From Endozoicomonas numazuensis (GTDB lineage: Bacteria; Pseudomonadota; Gammaproteobacteria; Pseudomonadales; Endozoicomonadaceae), in contig NZ_JOKH01000005.1 of the NCBI RefSeq assembly GCF_000722635.1, positions 329,646 through 393,645 of the forward strand: DNA of 64,000 nt, given 5' to 3'. Position numbers and translations under genes: made by a program. The notes under the pieces are model-generated. The model was not told where the DNA came from. It made no database searches and saw nothing but the letters and a program-made list of their open reading frames with translations. Below, in pieces: positions 22,054 through 30,788 of the stretch (within the stretch, counting starts at the first letter, position 1; every line of letters starts with the position of its first letter).

Positions 22054-23769
22054 ATGAATACGATAATTAATTTTCAGCGAAAGCATCCGCTGCTTTCCAT
22101 TTATCTTTTTTTGGTTTACTTCTCGCTGGTTCCCCAGATATTAGTCGCCATAACCTCGTTTTCCGGTATAACAGGGATTCGAGATACACTACTGATGACC
22201 ACAATCTGGCTCGTCCCTTTTGTTATCTGGCCACGGCAGACAGCGATAATCAGTGCTTTTCTTGGATTTCTATTAGGTTTTCTCTCTTTAGGAAGTTTGG
22301 GTTACTGGCTCATTTACAAGCAGGAAATGTCACAAAGCGTTTTCTTTATAGTCCTGGAATCCAATGTTCAGGAGATGAGTGAATTCATCAGCTCCTACAT
22401 GCGTTGGTGGTACCCACTGGTATTCATAGCCTACCTTATCCCACCTTTGATCTTTTGGTCTTGCCTTCGAAAACTGGACTTTCAAATAGGCCCAAAGCTA
22501 CGCAGCATTATAGTTGCTTCTGCTTTTCTGGTCATAGTCACACCAGTTATCACTACAACTATGAATAAGGACCTGAAGGCAGGTATTCGACATTTGGGAG
22601 ACCGGTTAGAACCTACAACTCCATGGAATATGGTTATCGGTTATCTGAAGTACCGGGATCAGCTGGCTGATATGCAGAAATTGCTCAATGAAGCCGACAA
22701 GCTCCCTCCACTTGATCATTTAACTGAATCGAACAGCAGCCAACCCAAAACAGTTGTACTGGTGATAGGTGAATCAGAAAATCGCCAGCGTATGAGCCTC
22801 TATGGTTATCCTCGCAAGACCACGCCATTATTAGATGAAATGTATGAAAAGCAACCAGACTCCCTTTATGTATTCAGAGACGTAGTCACACCTCGTCCTT
22901 ACACTATTGAAGCACTGCAACTCATTCTTTCGTTTGGCGACTCTACACATCCTGAAGCAGCGACAAACGCCCCCAACCTGTTAATGATGATGAAGCAGGC
23001 AGGTTATCACATCACCTGGATTACCAATCAGCAGACCCAGACAAAGCGCAACACCATGCTGACCACTTTATCTCAAATGGCTGATAAACAGATTTATCTA
23101 AACAATAACCGTCGCCAGGATACAGATCATCATGATGAAGTAGTACTGACTCCCTTTGAAAATGCGCTAAAAAGTCATGCCGGCGAGAAGAAAATGATCG
23201 TGGTACATCTTATTGGCAGCCATAGAAAGTATAATTATCGGTATCCAAAAAGTTATGAAGTTTATACTGATCGCAATCAGATGCCGGATTGGGTACCAGA
23301 AGAGGACGTTGACCCCTATAACAACTATGACAATTCTGTCCGTTACAATGACATGATTGTTTCATCACTTATTCAGGATTTGGACCATGTTGGTGAATCA
23401 GCCTCCCTTCTATATCTGTCAGATCATGGAGAGGAGGTCTACGATACCGCTGACGCTATTTTCTCGGGTAGAAATGAAGCGGATCCGACTCCTGCAATGT
23501 ATACCGTTCCCTTTTTAATCTGGGTAAATGATAAATACAAAACGCAGCAAGATACCAGCCATTGGGAGCAATATCTGGATCGCCCCTATTCATCAACTGA
23601 TCTGATCTACACCTGGGCTGACCTTGTTGGTCTTGACTTTGATCAAAAGGATACGAGTCGAAGTATTCTCTCTGAAAACTTTCATCCCTCTCCCAGATGG
23701 ATTGGAGACCCTCTCATGCCAAAAAGTCTTCGAACTTTTGACTCAATATCGAATCAGGATCAACCGTAA
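22054..23769 (+). CDS. cptA: Phosphoethanolamine transferase, EptC/CptA type
   Basis: 571 aa from ATG 22054; the frame opens at a TTG six bases earlier, and neither start has a strong ribosome-binding site. Collinear with E. coli EptC (CptA): N-terminal membrane helices with GIRDTLLMTTIWLVPF and IYKQEMSQSVFFIVLESN, then the sulfatase-fold domain. Landmarks are VIGESENRQRMSLYGYPR (metal Glu), VTPRPYTIEALQ (nucleophilic Thr), HLIGSHRKYNYRYP, LSDHGEEVYD and ARNE-like GRNEADPTPAMYTVPF. In enterobacteria this enzyme adds phosphoethanolamine to a heptose of the LPS core. It is divergent from dgkA-eptA across a 228-base AT-rich gap, making a compact LPS-decoration locus. Confidence 0.92.
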   Translation: MNTIINFQRKHPLLSIYLFLVYFSLVPQILVAITSFSGITGIRDTLLMTTIWLVPFVIWPRQTAIISAFLGFLLGFLSLGSLGYWLIYKQEMSQSVFFIVLESNVQEMSEFISSYMRWWYPLVFIAYLIPPLIFWSCLRKLDFQIGPKLRSIIVASAFLVIVTPVITTTMNKDLKAGIRHLGDRLEPTTPWNMVIGYLKYRDQLADMQKLLNEADKLPPLDHLTESNSSQPKTVVLVIGESENRQRMSLYGYPRKTTPLLDEMYEKQPDSLYVFRDVVTPRPYTIEALQLILSFGDSTHPEAATNAPNLLMMMKQAGYHITWITNQQTQTKRNTMLTTLSQMADKQIYLNNNRRQDTDHHDEVVLTPFENALKSHAGEKKMIVVHLIGSHRKYNYRYPKSYEVYTDRNQMPDWVPEEDVDPYNNYDNSVRYNDMIVSSLIQDLDHVGESASLLYLSDHGEEVYDTADAIFSGRNEADPTPAMYTVPFLIWVNDKYKTQQDTSHWEQYLDRPYSSTDLIYTWADLVGLDFDQKDTSRSILSENFHPSPRWIGDPLMPKSLRTFDSISNQDQP

Positions 23770-23872
23770 AATATCAACAGAAGAGAAGATGAATCATCTT
23801 TGCTGGGACCAGTATCAGCTTTAGATTTAACTGATAATTTTAAAGTGGGCAGTGGCTGACTACCAATGTACC

Positions 23873-24202
23873 TTATATTTCGTACGGAAAGAACTTCTGT
23901 GATGCAGAATAGCAAGGGCATCGATTCCCATCACCTGGGTTTGTCTGACCAAAAATGGCAATAGCTCTAATACAAAGGAACGCAGAGACTTCATGAAGAA
24001 GGTGCTGAAGCTTATTCCCAGCAAAAGCCTGTTCCGACTCGGACAGGATATGCTTCGGCGAACTGAAGCATAAATGATCAAAAAATAAGCAAATTAGTTT
24101 TGTAATACTGTTAAAAGGTTTGTCCCGTACATAGACTTCATGCATTACCTGTTCTGCTACTGCTATTTCTTTATTATCTTGCTCGGATAGCTGATCTATC
24201 AT
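23873..24202 (-). CDS. Hypothetical protein, 109 aa (doubtful)
   Basis: Begins 3 bases after the stop of the 161-aa gene on the same strand, so it could be its operon partner. The first ~45 residues (MIDQLSEQDNKEIAVAEQVM and on) look protein-like. The rest is cysteine-rich and irregular, while a second frame over 23860-24081 reads as a plausible helical sequence. The gene may therefore be frameshifted or degenerate. Not recognised. Confidence 0.35.
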   Translation of the reverse strand: MIDQLSEQDNKEIAVAEQVMHEVYVRDKPFNSITKLICLFFDHLCFSSPKHILSESEQAFAGNKLQHLLHEVSAFLCIRAIAIFGQTNPGDGNRCPCYSASQKFFPYEI

Positions 24203-24205
24203 CAG

Positions 24206-24691
24206 TTATCCGATGAGTGCCAACCACTCTAGTTGTTGATTAGCCAGCATGCTTTCTAACTCTTTAATCAACGACTCTTCATTATCAAACAAAACAAGCC
24301 CTTTATTAATCTTCAATAAATGCAAGGCTACAGCCTTCGATGCGCTATCAATATCGATATTATATGATCCATCAATACCTGAAAGATAAGATCTGATCAG
24401 GTTTAAAACTCTGTCCTCTACTCTGAAAAAAGCAGTTTGTGGCTTATAAAAATTAGCGATTAAACCAAGGGCCTGGATAGCATCTTGAAGGTGATTAGGC
24501 TTTACAAACCAACTGAGTAGTTGATCAGGATCTTCATTAAACAGTGTCTGATAGAAAACATAGTCTGCATTCACTATGTGGGAGAAAACTCTGGCCCGTT
24601 GAGGACTGCCCTCAAACAGAAGGTTGGCTAACCGACTGTGATTTTTTGCTTGGCTCTGAATCTTGCTGCCAAAAAATCGCCTGAAGTCCAT
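24206..24691 (-). CDS. Hypothetical protein, 161 aa
   Basis: Starts MDFRRFFGSKIQSQAKNHSR. Predicted mostly helical, soluble, without a signal peptide or known motif. The leucine-rich C-terminal half (ASKAVALHLLKINKGLVLF, then an ELESMLANQQLEWLALIG tail) could be a helical repeat. It reads away from an AT-rich intergenic region and may be followed by the doubtful 109-aa gene. No family recognised. Confidence 0.55.
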   Translation of the reverse strand: MDFRRFFGSKIQSQAKNHSRLANLLFEGSPQRARVFSHIVNADYVFYQTLFNEDPDQLLSWFVKPNHLQDAIQALGLIANFYKPQTAFFRVEDRVLNLIRSYLSGIDGSYNIDIDSASKAVALHLLKINKGLVLFDNEESLIKELESMLANQQLEWLALIG

Positions 24692-24954
24692 CTTTATACC
24701 CCTGTCTGGTGTTCCCAGATCTATTTATTATGGATTTTTATTCAAGGCCGCTAACAGCATACGTTAGATTTTACTGAAAGTAGAAGGATTTATTTAAAAT
24801 AAAATTATCTCTTAATTCATCAGCTTAAAATTTGATTCGAATAAGCCGTCATATCATTCACAAAACCTTAGAAAATGACATTTATTTTAAAATATAAATA
24901 GATATTAAGCAGAAAAGATCAATAAGTAACGCCATATGGAATCGAATATTTCTG

Positions 24955-25079
24955 GCTTACTGGACAGATGTCCTGCAAGGCGTAACGGCGGGAGCATAGC
25001 CAGTGCAACGAAGTCACGACTGCATGGATGCAGGAAGTAGGGCAACGCAGGAGCAGTTGCCGAGAGTGCCTGAGCAATG
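24955..25079. repeat. GC-rich hairpin-rich block in an AT-rich gap, repeat-like
   Basis: The 488-base gap between the 161-aa gene and parB is very AT-rich except for about 125 bases of sharply different composition. This block contains a perfect CTGCAT/ATGCAG stem, a GCAAC/GTTGC stem and further short inverted repeats. The look is that of an intergenic repeat unit or a remnant of a mobile element. No ORF. Confidence 0.4.
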
Positions 25080-25117
25080 AGTCTGAAAATATGATTTCAT
25101 AGGGTTGGGTACTTATA

Positions 25118-25165
25118 GCCTGACTACCCTTTCATGGTTTCATTGAAGAAACAGGGTAGCCAGTC
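25118..25165. terminator. Long hairpin after parB
   Basis: GCCTGACTACCCT (25118-25130) and AGGGTAGCCAGTC (25153-25165) pair with few mismatches just beyond the parB stop. No clear T run, so termination is likely but not proven. Confidence 0.45.
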
Positions 25166-25179
25166 TTAAAAATCAGAAC

Positions 25180-26082
25180 TCATTGAATATGGGCCAGAAC
25201 CCCGTCCAACTCATCCAGGCTGTTATAGGAAATAACCAGCTTTCCTTTGCCTTTAGCACTATGGGTAATCGCGACCTTGGCTCCAATTCGATCGGAAAGG
25301 TCGTCTTCAAGACGCTTGATATCAGGGTCAATTTTCTTCTGGGTCTTTTTCTTACCCTGCTCTTTTTCCTGAATCATTCGACGGATAAGTGCTTCCGTCT
25401 GGCGAACAGAGAGTCCTTTAGACACAACGGTTCTTGCAGCTTCAAGCTGTTCCATATCAGAGAGAGGCAATAAGGCACGAGCATGCCCCATTTCCAGGTC
25501 ACCATACTCCAACATTTTTTTTACATCGGGGCTTAAAGACATCAAACGTAAGGTGTTTGCAACAGCCGTTCTTGATTTTCCAACGGCTTCAGCCACTTCC
25601 TGCTGGGTCAGTTCAAACTCTTTCTGGAGTCTGGACAGTGCGATCGCTTCTTCAATGGGATTAAGGTCTTCCCGTTGAATATTCTCAATCAGAGCCATAG
25701 CTATGGCCGCTTCGTCCGGCACGTCTCGAATCAGAGCTGGCACTTCAGACAGACCGGCAATTTGTGCAGCTCTCCAGCGGCGCTCTCCGGCAATAATTTC
25801 ATAACGGTTCTGCGACAGTGGGCGAACGATGATGGGTTGCATCACCCCCTGGGCTTTTATGCTTTCAGCCAGCTCTTCCAGAGCATCTGGATGCATGTCC
25901 CGACGCGGCTGATACTTTCCCCGAACCACAAATTCGACGGGAATTTCTTTCAGTTCCTTGTCCTGAATCGCTTCACCCTCAGGTGTTCCTGTTGGATTAG
26001 TCAATTCATCGGATACCGATGAAGAAAGGTTTGCACCTCCCATCAACGCACTTAAATTGGTGCCAAGACGTTTTTTAGCCAT
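25180..26082 (-). CDS. parB: Chromosome partitioning protein ParB
   Basis: 300 aa, usual length. The N-terminal CTPase domain carries the GERRWRAAQIAGLSEVPALI motif (around residue 98). The central helix-turn-helix (ELTQQEVAEAVGKSRTAVAN) binds parS; the C-terminal domain dimerises. ParB loads at parS, spreads as a CTP-dependent clamp and is moved by ParA to segregate the origin. Two perfect parS sites are in recF, about 18-19 kb away. The start codon overlaps the parA stop by one base, so the two are translationally coupled. Confidence 0.97.
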   Translation of the reverse strand: MAKKRLGTNLSALMGGANLSSSVSDELTNPTGTPEGEAIQDKELKEIPVEFVVRGKYQPRRDMHPDALEELAESIKAQGVMQPIIVRPLSQNRYEIIAGERRWRAAQIAGLSEVPALIRDVPDEAAIAMALIENIQREDLNPIEEAIALSRLQKEFELTQQEVAEAVGKSRTAVANTLRLMSLSPDVKKMLEYGDLEMGHARALLPLSDMEQLEAARTVVSKGLSVRQTEALIRRMIQEKEQGKKKTQKKIDPDIKRLEDDLSDRIGAKVAITHSAKGKGKLVISYNSLDELDGVLAHIQ

Positions 26083-26894
26083 CAGGTCCCTGTCTTCCTT
26101 TCAGTCTTGAGCTCTCGAACACTTTTTTCGTGTCTGCGAACCAGCTCACCGGCCAGTGCCAGATAAGCAACAGCCCCTCGGGAGGTTCGATCATAAGCCA
26201 GCACTGGCTTGCCATGACTTGGGGCCTCAGCCAAACGCACATTGCGTGGAATAACGGTACGATACACCTGGTCACCAAAATGACCAATCAATTGTCTGGA
26301 AACTTCATTGGTCAAACCAATGCGGGGGTCATACATAGTCCTGAGCAGACCTTCAATGTGCAACTTAGGATTAATCGTTTGTCTGATACCCGTAATGGTT
26401 TCCATCAATGCAGTTAAACCTTCCAGTGCATAATATTCGCACTGCATGGGAATAATGACACCTTCCGCTGCAGCCAGGGCATTGAGTGTCAGCATATTAA
26501 GCGACGGAGGACAATCAATCAGAATAAAATCATATCGATCACTGACAGCAGCCAGGGCATTTCTCAGCCGGGTCTCCTTGGCCTCCAACGACATAAGTTC
26601 AACTTCTGCTGCAGTCAGGTCGGCATTCGTTGGAACCACATCATAACCCGCTTCTTCAGTGCTCTGAATAGCCTGATCGATGGTGCACCGCCCGGTCAGA
26701 ACATGATACGACGAATACTCCAGATCATGTTTATTGATACCGCTACCCGTGGTGGCATTCCCCTGAGGATCTATATCAATCAGTAGCACCTTTCGTTTGG
26801 TGGCTACCAGGGAGGCGGACAGGTTGATGCAGGAAGTGGTCTTCCCTACTCCACCTTTTTGGTTCGTTACCGCAAGAATTTTTCCCACTGCCAA
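26082..26894 (-). CDS. parA: Chromosome partitioning ATPase ParA
   Basis: 270 aa. Deviant Walker A KGGVGKTT at residues 13-20 (NQKGGVGKTTSCINLSASL), Walker A' LLIDIDPQGNATTG and Walker B FILIDCPPSLNMLTLNAL. It is a short chromosomal (Soj-type) ParA without an N-terminal DNA-binding domain. It binds the nucleoid as an ATP dimer and relocates ParB-parS complexes. Lies between rsmG and parB, the classic gidAB-parAB order, 46 bases after rsmG. Confidence 0.97.
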   Translation of the reverse strand: MAVGKILAVTNQKGGVGKTTSCINLSASLVATKRKVLLIDIDPQGNATTGSGINKHDLEYSSYHVLTGRCTIDQAIQSTEEAGYDVVPTNADLTAAEVELMSLEAKETRLRNALAAVSDRYDFILIDCPPSLNMLTLNALAAAEGVIIPMQCEYYALEGLTALMETITGIRQTINPKLHIEGLLRTMYDPRIGLTNEVSRQLIGHFGDQVYRTVIPRNVRLAEAPSHGKPVLAYDRTSRGAVAYLALAGELVRRHEKSVRELKTERKTGT

Positions 26895-26940
26895 TTGCTA
26901 CCGTATCGTCGTTGTGTTTGTTAAAAGCTGTCTGTTTAAA

Positions 26941-27585
26941 TTACACGTCTGCCTTCAGGATAACCAGATGCCTCTGTGCTTCACAACCCGGGACATCCAG
27001 AGCATGACTTTCCAACATGGATATTTCCGGCCTTGTTTGCTTGAGGTCGACCAGTTCCTGCTCAGGAAAAAGGCCCTTCATCGCCAGGAACTTGCCATCT
27101 TCCCTGATCAGATGACGGGTCCCATTGATCATATCAACCAGAGAACTGAAAGCTCTGGACATGATAACGTCAAAAGGCTGCTCTGCCTCAAATGATTCTA
27201 CCCGGCAATTCGCTACAGTGACATTAGCAAGGCCCAACTCAGTTTTGGCCTGAGTCATAAAACGAGTTTTCTTACCGTTGCTGTCTAGCAATGTAAATTG
27301 TTTTTTTGGATTCAGGATAGCCATAGGAATCCCCGGCAGGCCAGGTCCTGAGCCTACATCCATCAGATAACCCCCTTCCATGAAGGGCGCAATACTCAAA
27401 CTGTCGAGTATATGGCGAGACACCATTTCCAACGGATCGCGAACTGCTGTCAGATTATAGGCTTTATTCCACTTGGCAAGTAGCTCTACATAACGCGTCA
27501 GCAAGTCTGCCTGACTATCAGTCAATGACAGAGATTGCGCAGCTGCGCCCTCGCAGATGCGTTCACGTAAGGACAGAAATGACAT
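26941..27585 (-). CDS. rsmG: 16S rRNA (guanine527-N7)-methyltransferase
   Basis: About 214 aa from the ATG at 27585. The frame opens 22 codons further upstream (27651), but homologues begin near MSFLSLRERI. Class I SAM-dependent methyltransferase; SAM motif LMDVGSGPGLPGIPMAIL and the WNKAYNLTAVRDPLEMVSRH block are typical of RsmG (GidB). It methylates N7 of G527 in 16S rRNA; loss gives low-level streptomycin resistance. It normally follows mnmG directly, but here a 103-codon reversed ORF lies between them. Confidence 0.95.
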   Translation of the reverse strand: MSFLSLRERICEGAAAQSLSLTDSQADLLTRYVELLAKWNKAYNLTAVRDPLEMVSRHILDSLSIAPFMEGGYLMDVGSGPGLPGIPMAILNPKKQFTLLDSNGKKTRFMTQAKTELGLANVTVANCRVESFEAEQPFDVIMSRAFSSLVDMINGTRHLIREDGKFLAMKGLFPEQELVDLKQTRPEISMLESHALDVPGCEAQRHLVILKADV

Positions 27586-27737
27586 CAAGAAACAGTCCGG
27601 ATAGGGTACATGGATTAAGAGTCTCACAGCTTGCTGGATAGTGTATTGCAAATAGCGGATTCAGTCGAATTCAGAACTTGGGAATCAGACGGTATTTTTC
27701 GTAGCCACGTTGATAAAAAAGCAGTATCAATAGAGTT

Positions 27738-28049
27738 ATGAAAAAAATAATCAAACGACTTTCTAAGACTATTGTCAGCAGACTTAAGTCAGGGATAAAG
27801 ATTTTGTTTGGGGATATTTCAGCCTCTGGTCTTTCAATCAGGGAACAAACTCAGCTCATCACCGACTTTTCTGCCTCTGTCATCGATACCCAAAAGCCAG
27901 CCTTAAAGACGGCATCTAAAAAGCAATATTTTTTACACAAAGGTAGATTAGCCTCTCGCCAAAGACTAAAAACAAAGCGCCAGGCCTTACGTGATAAAGC
28001 TTTGCTAGCGTCTCAAAAGATTCGGCACAGGCCTGGCTTTTTGAGATAG
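27738..28049 (+). CDS. Hypothetical basic protein, 103 aa
   Basis: Lysine- and arginine-rich throughout (MKKIIKRLSKTIVSRLKSGI at the start, KTKRQALRDKALLASQKIRH near the end), with no signal peptide or membrane helix. It is on the strand opposite to its neighbours and interrupts the usual mnmG-rsmG pair, ending 28 bases from the mnmG stop. The ribosome-binding site is weak. Could be a nucleic-acid-binding protein or a chance ORF. Confidence 0.4.
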   Translation: MKKIIKRLSKTIVSRLKSGIKILFGDISASGLSIREQTQLITDFSASVIDTQKPALKTASKKQYFLHKGRLASRQRLKTKRQALRDKALLASQKIRHRPGFLR

Positions 28050-28077
28050 AAAGCCAAGCCGTGTGATCTTATCTGGA

Positions 28078-29964
28078 TCAGGCTACCATCGAACGTTTTT
28101 TAAGATGAATCAGCAATAGTGATACAGCGGCAGGCGTCATCCCCTGAATTCTGGAAGCACGGCCCAGAGTTTCAGGCCTGTTGTCGGTCAACTTCTGCTT
28201 CAATTCGTTAGACAAACCTTCGATGGAGCTGTAATCCAGCCTTTCAGGAATCTTTGTTCCCTCATAACGTCGCAGTCTATCAATCTCTTCTGTCTGCCGA
28301 TTGATATAACCTTCATATTTTGTGGCAATCTCAACTTGCTCACACACCTGAGCATTTTCTTCTGGCTCACCTGAGAGCGCAGCAACATCTTCATACGTCA
28401 ATTCAGGACGACGAAGCAGCTCCTGAAGGCTGTATTCACGACTGATCGGGTTAGAAAGCTTACCCTCTATTTTGGCTGAAGCTTCTGTTTTTGGATGAAT
28501 GTACGTTGTCCGAAGACGTTCATTTTCCTTTTCAATAAGCTCTTTCTTTTCACAAAAGGCTGCCCAGCGCACATCATCCACCAGGCCCAGTTCACGGCCT
28601 TTTTCCGTCAGACGCAGGTCAGCATTATCTTCACGCAGAATCAAACGGTATTCAGCGCGGCTGGTGAACATTCGGTAAGGTTCACTGGTGCCATTGGTAA
28701 TCAGATCATCAACCAGAACGCCTATGTAGGCTTCATCTCTGCGAGGACACCAGCTGTCTTTACCCTGAGCTCTCAGGCCCGCATTTAAACCTGCCAACAG
28801 CCCTTGTGCCGCAGCTTCTTCATAACCTGTTGTGCCATTAATTTGTCCAGCAAAGAACAAACCGTCGATGGCTTTGGTTTCCAATGAGTACTTCAGACCT
28901 CTTGGATCAAAATAATCGTACTCGATGGCATAACCCGGACGGGTAATATGAGCATTTTCCAGACCACGAATAGATCGCACCAGATCTACCTGAACATCGA
29001 AAGGAAGACTGGTAGAAATACCGTTGGGATAAAGCTCATTGGTATTCAACCCTTCAGGCTCAAGAAACACCTGATGAGAATTTTTATCCGCGAAGCGAGT
29101 GATTTTGTCTTCAATGGAAGGACAATATCTTGGACCAATACCCTCAATAACCCCTGTAAACATGGGTGAACGATCAAGACCGCCACGAATGATTTCATGT
29201 GTCTGTTCGTTGGTATGTGTGATGTAACAAGACACCTGACGAGGGTGTTGATCCACGGACCCCAGATAAGACATGACCGGGATGGGGGTGTCGCCCGGTT
29301 GTTTTTCCATGACTGAGAAATCAACAGAACGAGCATCAATACGGGCAGGTGTTCCGGTTTTCAGACGCTCAACAGCCAGATCCAGACCCCTTAGCCGGTT
29401 AGCCAGAGCAATGGAAGGAGGATCTCCTGCCCGGCCACCGCTGTGATTCTCCAGGCCAATATGAATTTTACCGCCAAGGAAGGTACCTGCGGTCAAAACC
29501 ACATTATTGGACAGAAAACGAACGCCCATATTGGTGACAACACCGTTCACCTGACCTTGTTCGACAATCAGGTCGTCTGCAGATTGTTGAAATATCCACA
29601 GATTGTCCTGATTTTCCAAAATATTCCTGATGGCTTCTTTATAAAGCGCCCGGTCGGCCTGAGCTCGAGTGGCTCTGACAGCGGGGCCTTTACGAGCATT
29701 TAATACCCGAAACTGGATACCGGACAAATCTGTTGCCAGTCCCATTGCACCACCAAGGGCATCCACTTCTTTAACCAGATGACTCTTACCAATCCCACCA
29801 ATAGCCGGATTACAGGACATCATCCCCAGAGTTTCGATGTTGTGGGTCAACAAAAGTGTTTTAACACCCATGCGTGCAGAAGCCAAGGCTGCCTCTGTAC
29901 CCGCATGGCCGCCACCTATCACTATCACATCAAACCGGGTTGGAAAGTCCACTGCCAAGGTCAC
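28078..29964 (-). CDS. mnmG: tRNA uridine-5-carboxymethylaminomethyl modification enzyme MnmG
   Basis: 628 aa, matching E. coli MnmG (GidA, 629). The N-terminal FAD Rossmann motif [21 protein letters not shown] is at residues 13-33; [19 protein letters not shown] completes the FAD site. The C-terminal helical domain with [17 protein letters not shown] and [16 protein letters not shown] binds MnmE. MnmG works with MnmE (encoded about 6 kb away) to modify the wobble uridine of several tRNAs. A likely promoter lies about 45 bases upstream, beside a DnaA-box cluster, as in E. coli. Confidence 0.98.
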   Translation of the reverse strand: MTLAVDFPTRFDVIVIGGGHAGTEAALASARMGVKTLLLTHNIETLGMMSCNPAIGGIGKSHLVKEVDALGGAMGLATDLSGIQFRVLNARKGPAVRATRAQADRALYKEAIRNILENQDNLWIFQQSADDLIVEQGQVNGVVTNMGVRFLSNNVVLTAGTFLGGKIHIGLENHSGGRAGDPPSIALANRLRGLDLAVERLKTGTPARIDARSVDFSVMEKQPGDTPIPVMSYLGSVDQHPRQVSCYITHTNEQTHEIIRGGLDRSPMFTGVIEGIGPRYCPSIEDKITRFADKNSHQVFLEPEGLNTNELYPNGISTSLPFDVQVDLVRSIRGLENAHITRPGYAIEYDYFDPRGLKYSLETKAIDGLFFAGQINGTTGYEEAAAQGLLAGLNAGLRAQGKDSWCPRRDEAYIGVLVDDLITNGTSEPYRMFTSRAEYRLILREDNADLRLTEKGRELGLVDDVRWAAFCEKKELIEKENERLRTTYIHPKTEASAKIEGKLSNPISREYSLQELLRRPELTYEDVAALSGEPEENAQVCEQVEIATKYEGYINRQTEEIDRLRRYEGTKIPERLDYSSIEGLSNELKQKLTDNRPETLGRASRIQGMTPAAVSLLLIHLKKRSMVA

Positions 29965-30006
29965 ATTACCTGTATTCGTTCATAGGTCGATTAGAAAAGA
30001 GCGCGG

Positions 30007-30035
30007 ATTATACATCAGCTCTCCCGTTCACAACA
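30007..30035 (-). promoter_or_regulatory. Likely mnmG promoter
   Basis: The minus strand has a perfect TATAAT (30012-30007) followed by a GC-rich CCGCGC discriminator. The -35 is weak (TGTTGT at 17 bp). It sits about 45 bases before the mnmG start. In E. coli, transcription from this position influences oriC. Confidence 0.5.
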
Positions 30036-30171
30036 TGCATCCTTTTCATCACAGAGGTTTTTCAACCTCTCTAACCGCTGCCTCGTAGCTTAAAGGGGCT
30101 TTGACAAAGGGTTTAGTCGTAAAGCCCGAATTTTTCTATGTCCCTCTACTACATCCTTCAGGGTCGTTACT

Positions 30172-30532
30172 TGTGAATAACAGTAAATACAATTGCCATC
30201 GCTAACGTAGTGTTTATTAGATGTTTTTATTGTATATAGTGTGAGTACTTTCTGTGGATAAGCAATAAAACTCTTTATATATCATTGTTTTATAAAATGA
30301 ATAAGTCTGTCAGTCTGCTGTTGGAATCCTCCGGTTAAGGTGTTCTTTAGCTGTGGATAAAACAGCCTTTATCCACAGCATGAATTCATCAAGATCTTAT
30401 CCCTATATCTATGAATAGCTTCTCAATGTAGCTTTCCACAGCTCAGATTTTGCAGATTTCCCTGACTGAAAGTGTGATGAGAGCTGTGTTTGCAAAGTAT
30501 TTAGACTTATAAAAACTTATTTTTTATCCACA
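30172..30532. other. DnaA-box cluster upstream of mnmG, candidate origin (oriC 1)
   Basis: The 824-base gap before the iron-transport gene contains four perfect 9-mer DnaA boxes: TGTGGATAA at 30253-30261 and 30352-30360, TTATCCACA at 30369-30377 and 30524-30532. There is also an 8/9 match at 30172-30180 and partial TTTCCACA/TGTGGTT sequences. AT-rich DNA flanks the cluster, especially 30600-30720. The location next to mnmG equals the E. coli oriC position. No ORF is evident. Function as origin is inferred. Confidence 0.65.
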
Positions 30533-30679
30533 AGCGGATATATGAAATTGTGGCTATGGGTATGCCCACTCTCATATACCTGTGGTTGAGAAATTCATGT
30601 TGATCAGGCACTTAAAAAATAAGAGTCCAGCTAGATGCTTTGGTAGATAGGAAAGGTGAGTGAATAGAACTAAATAATT

Positions 30680-30696
30680 AGTACTTATGTACTTAA
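30680..30696. repeat. AGTACTTATGTACTTAA motif, copy 1
   Basis: Near-palindrome AGTAC-TT-ATGTACT in the AT-rich part of the mnmG-side origin region. It matches 40374-40390 in the rpmH-dnaA gap at 15 of 17 positions. Confidence 0.6.
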
Positions 30697-30788
30697 ATAA
30701 CTGGCGATCAGAAGGGATTTCTGTAGAATACGCGAATGATAATGTTTCTTGTTTAGATTGATGTTATAAAAATCAACGGTTGTCGCTC

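Noticed and set aside
22790-22845. Apparent loss of the nucleophile in the CptA-type transferase (GES-E instead of GES-T)
   Set aside because: That position follows the metal-binding Glu; the nucleophilic Thr is in RPYTIE further on and is present.
30734-30752. Possible Fur box before the iron-binding protein gene
   Set aside because: Only the left half TGATAAT fits; the right half matches 3 of 7 positions, so it is not listed as a feature although iron control is plausible.
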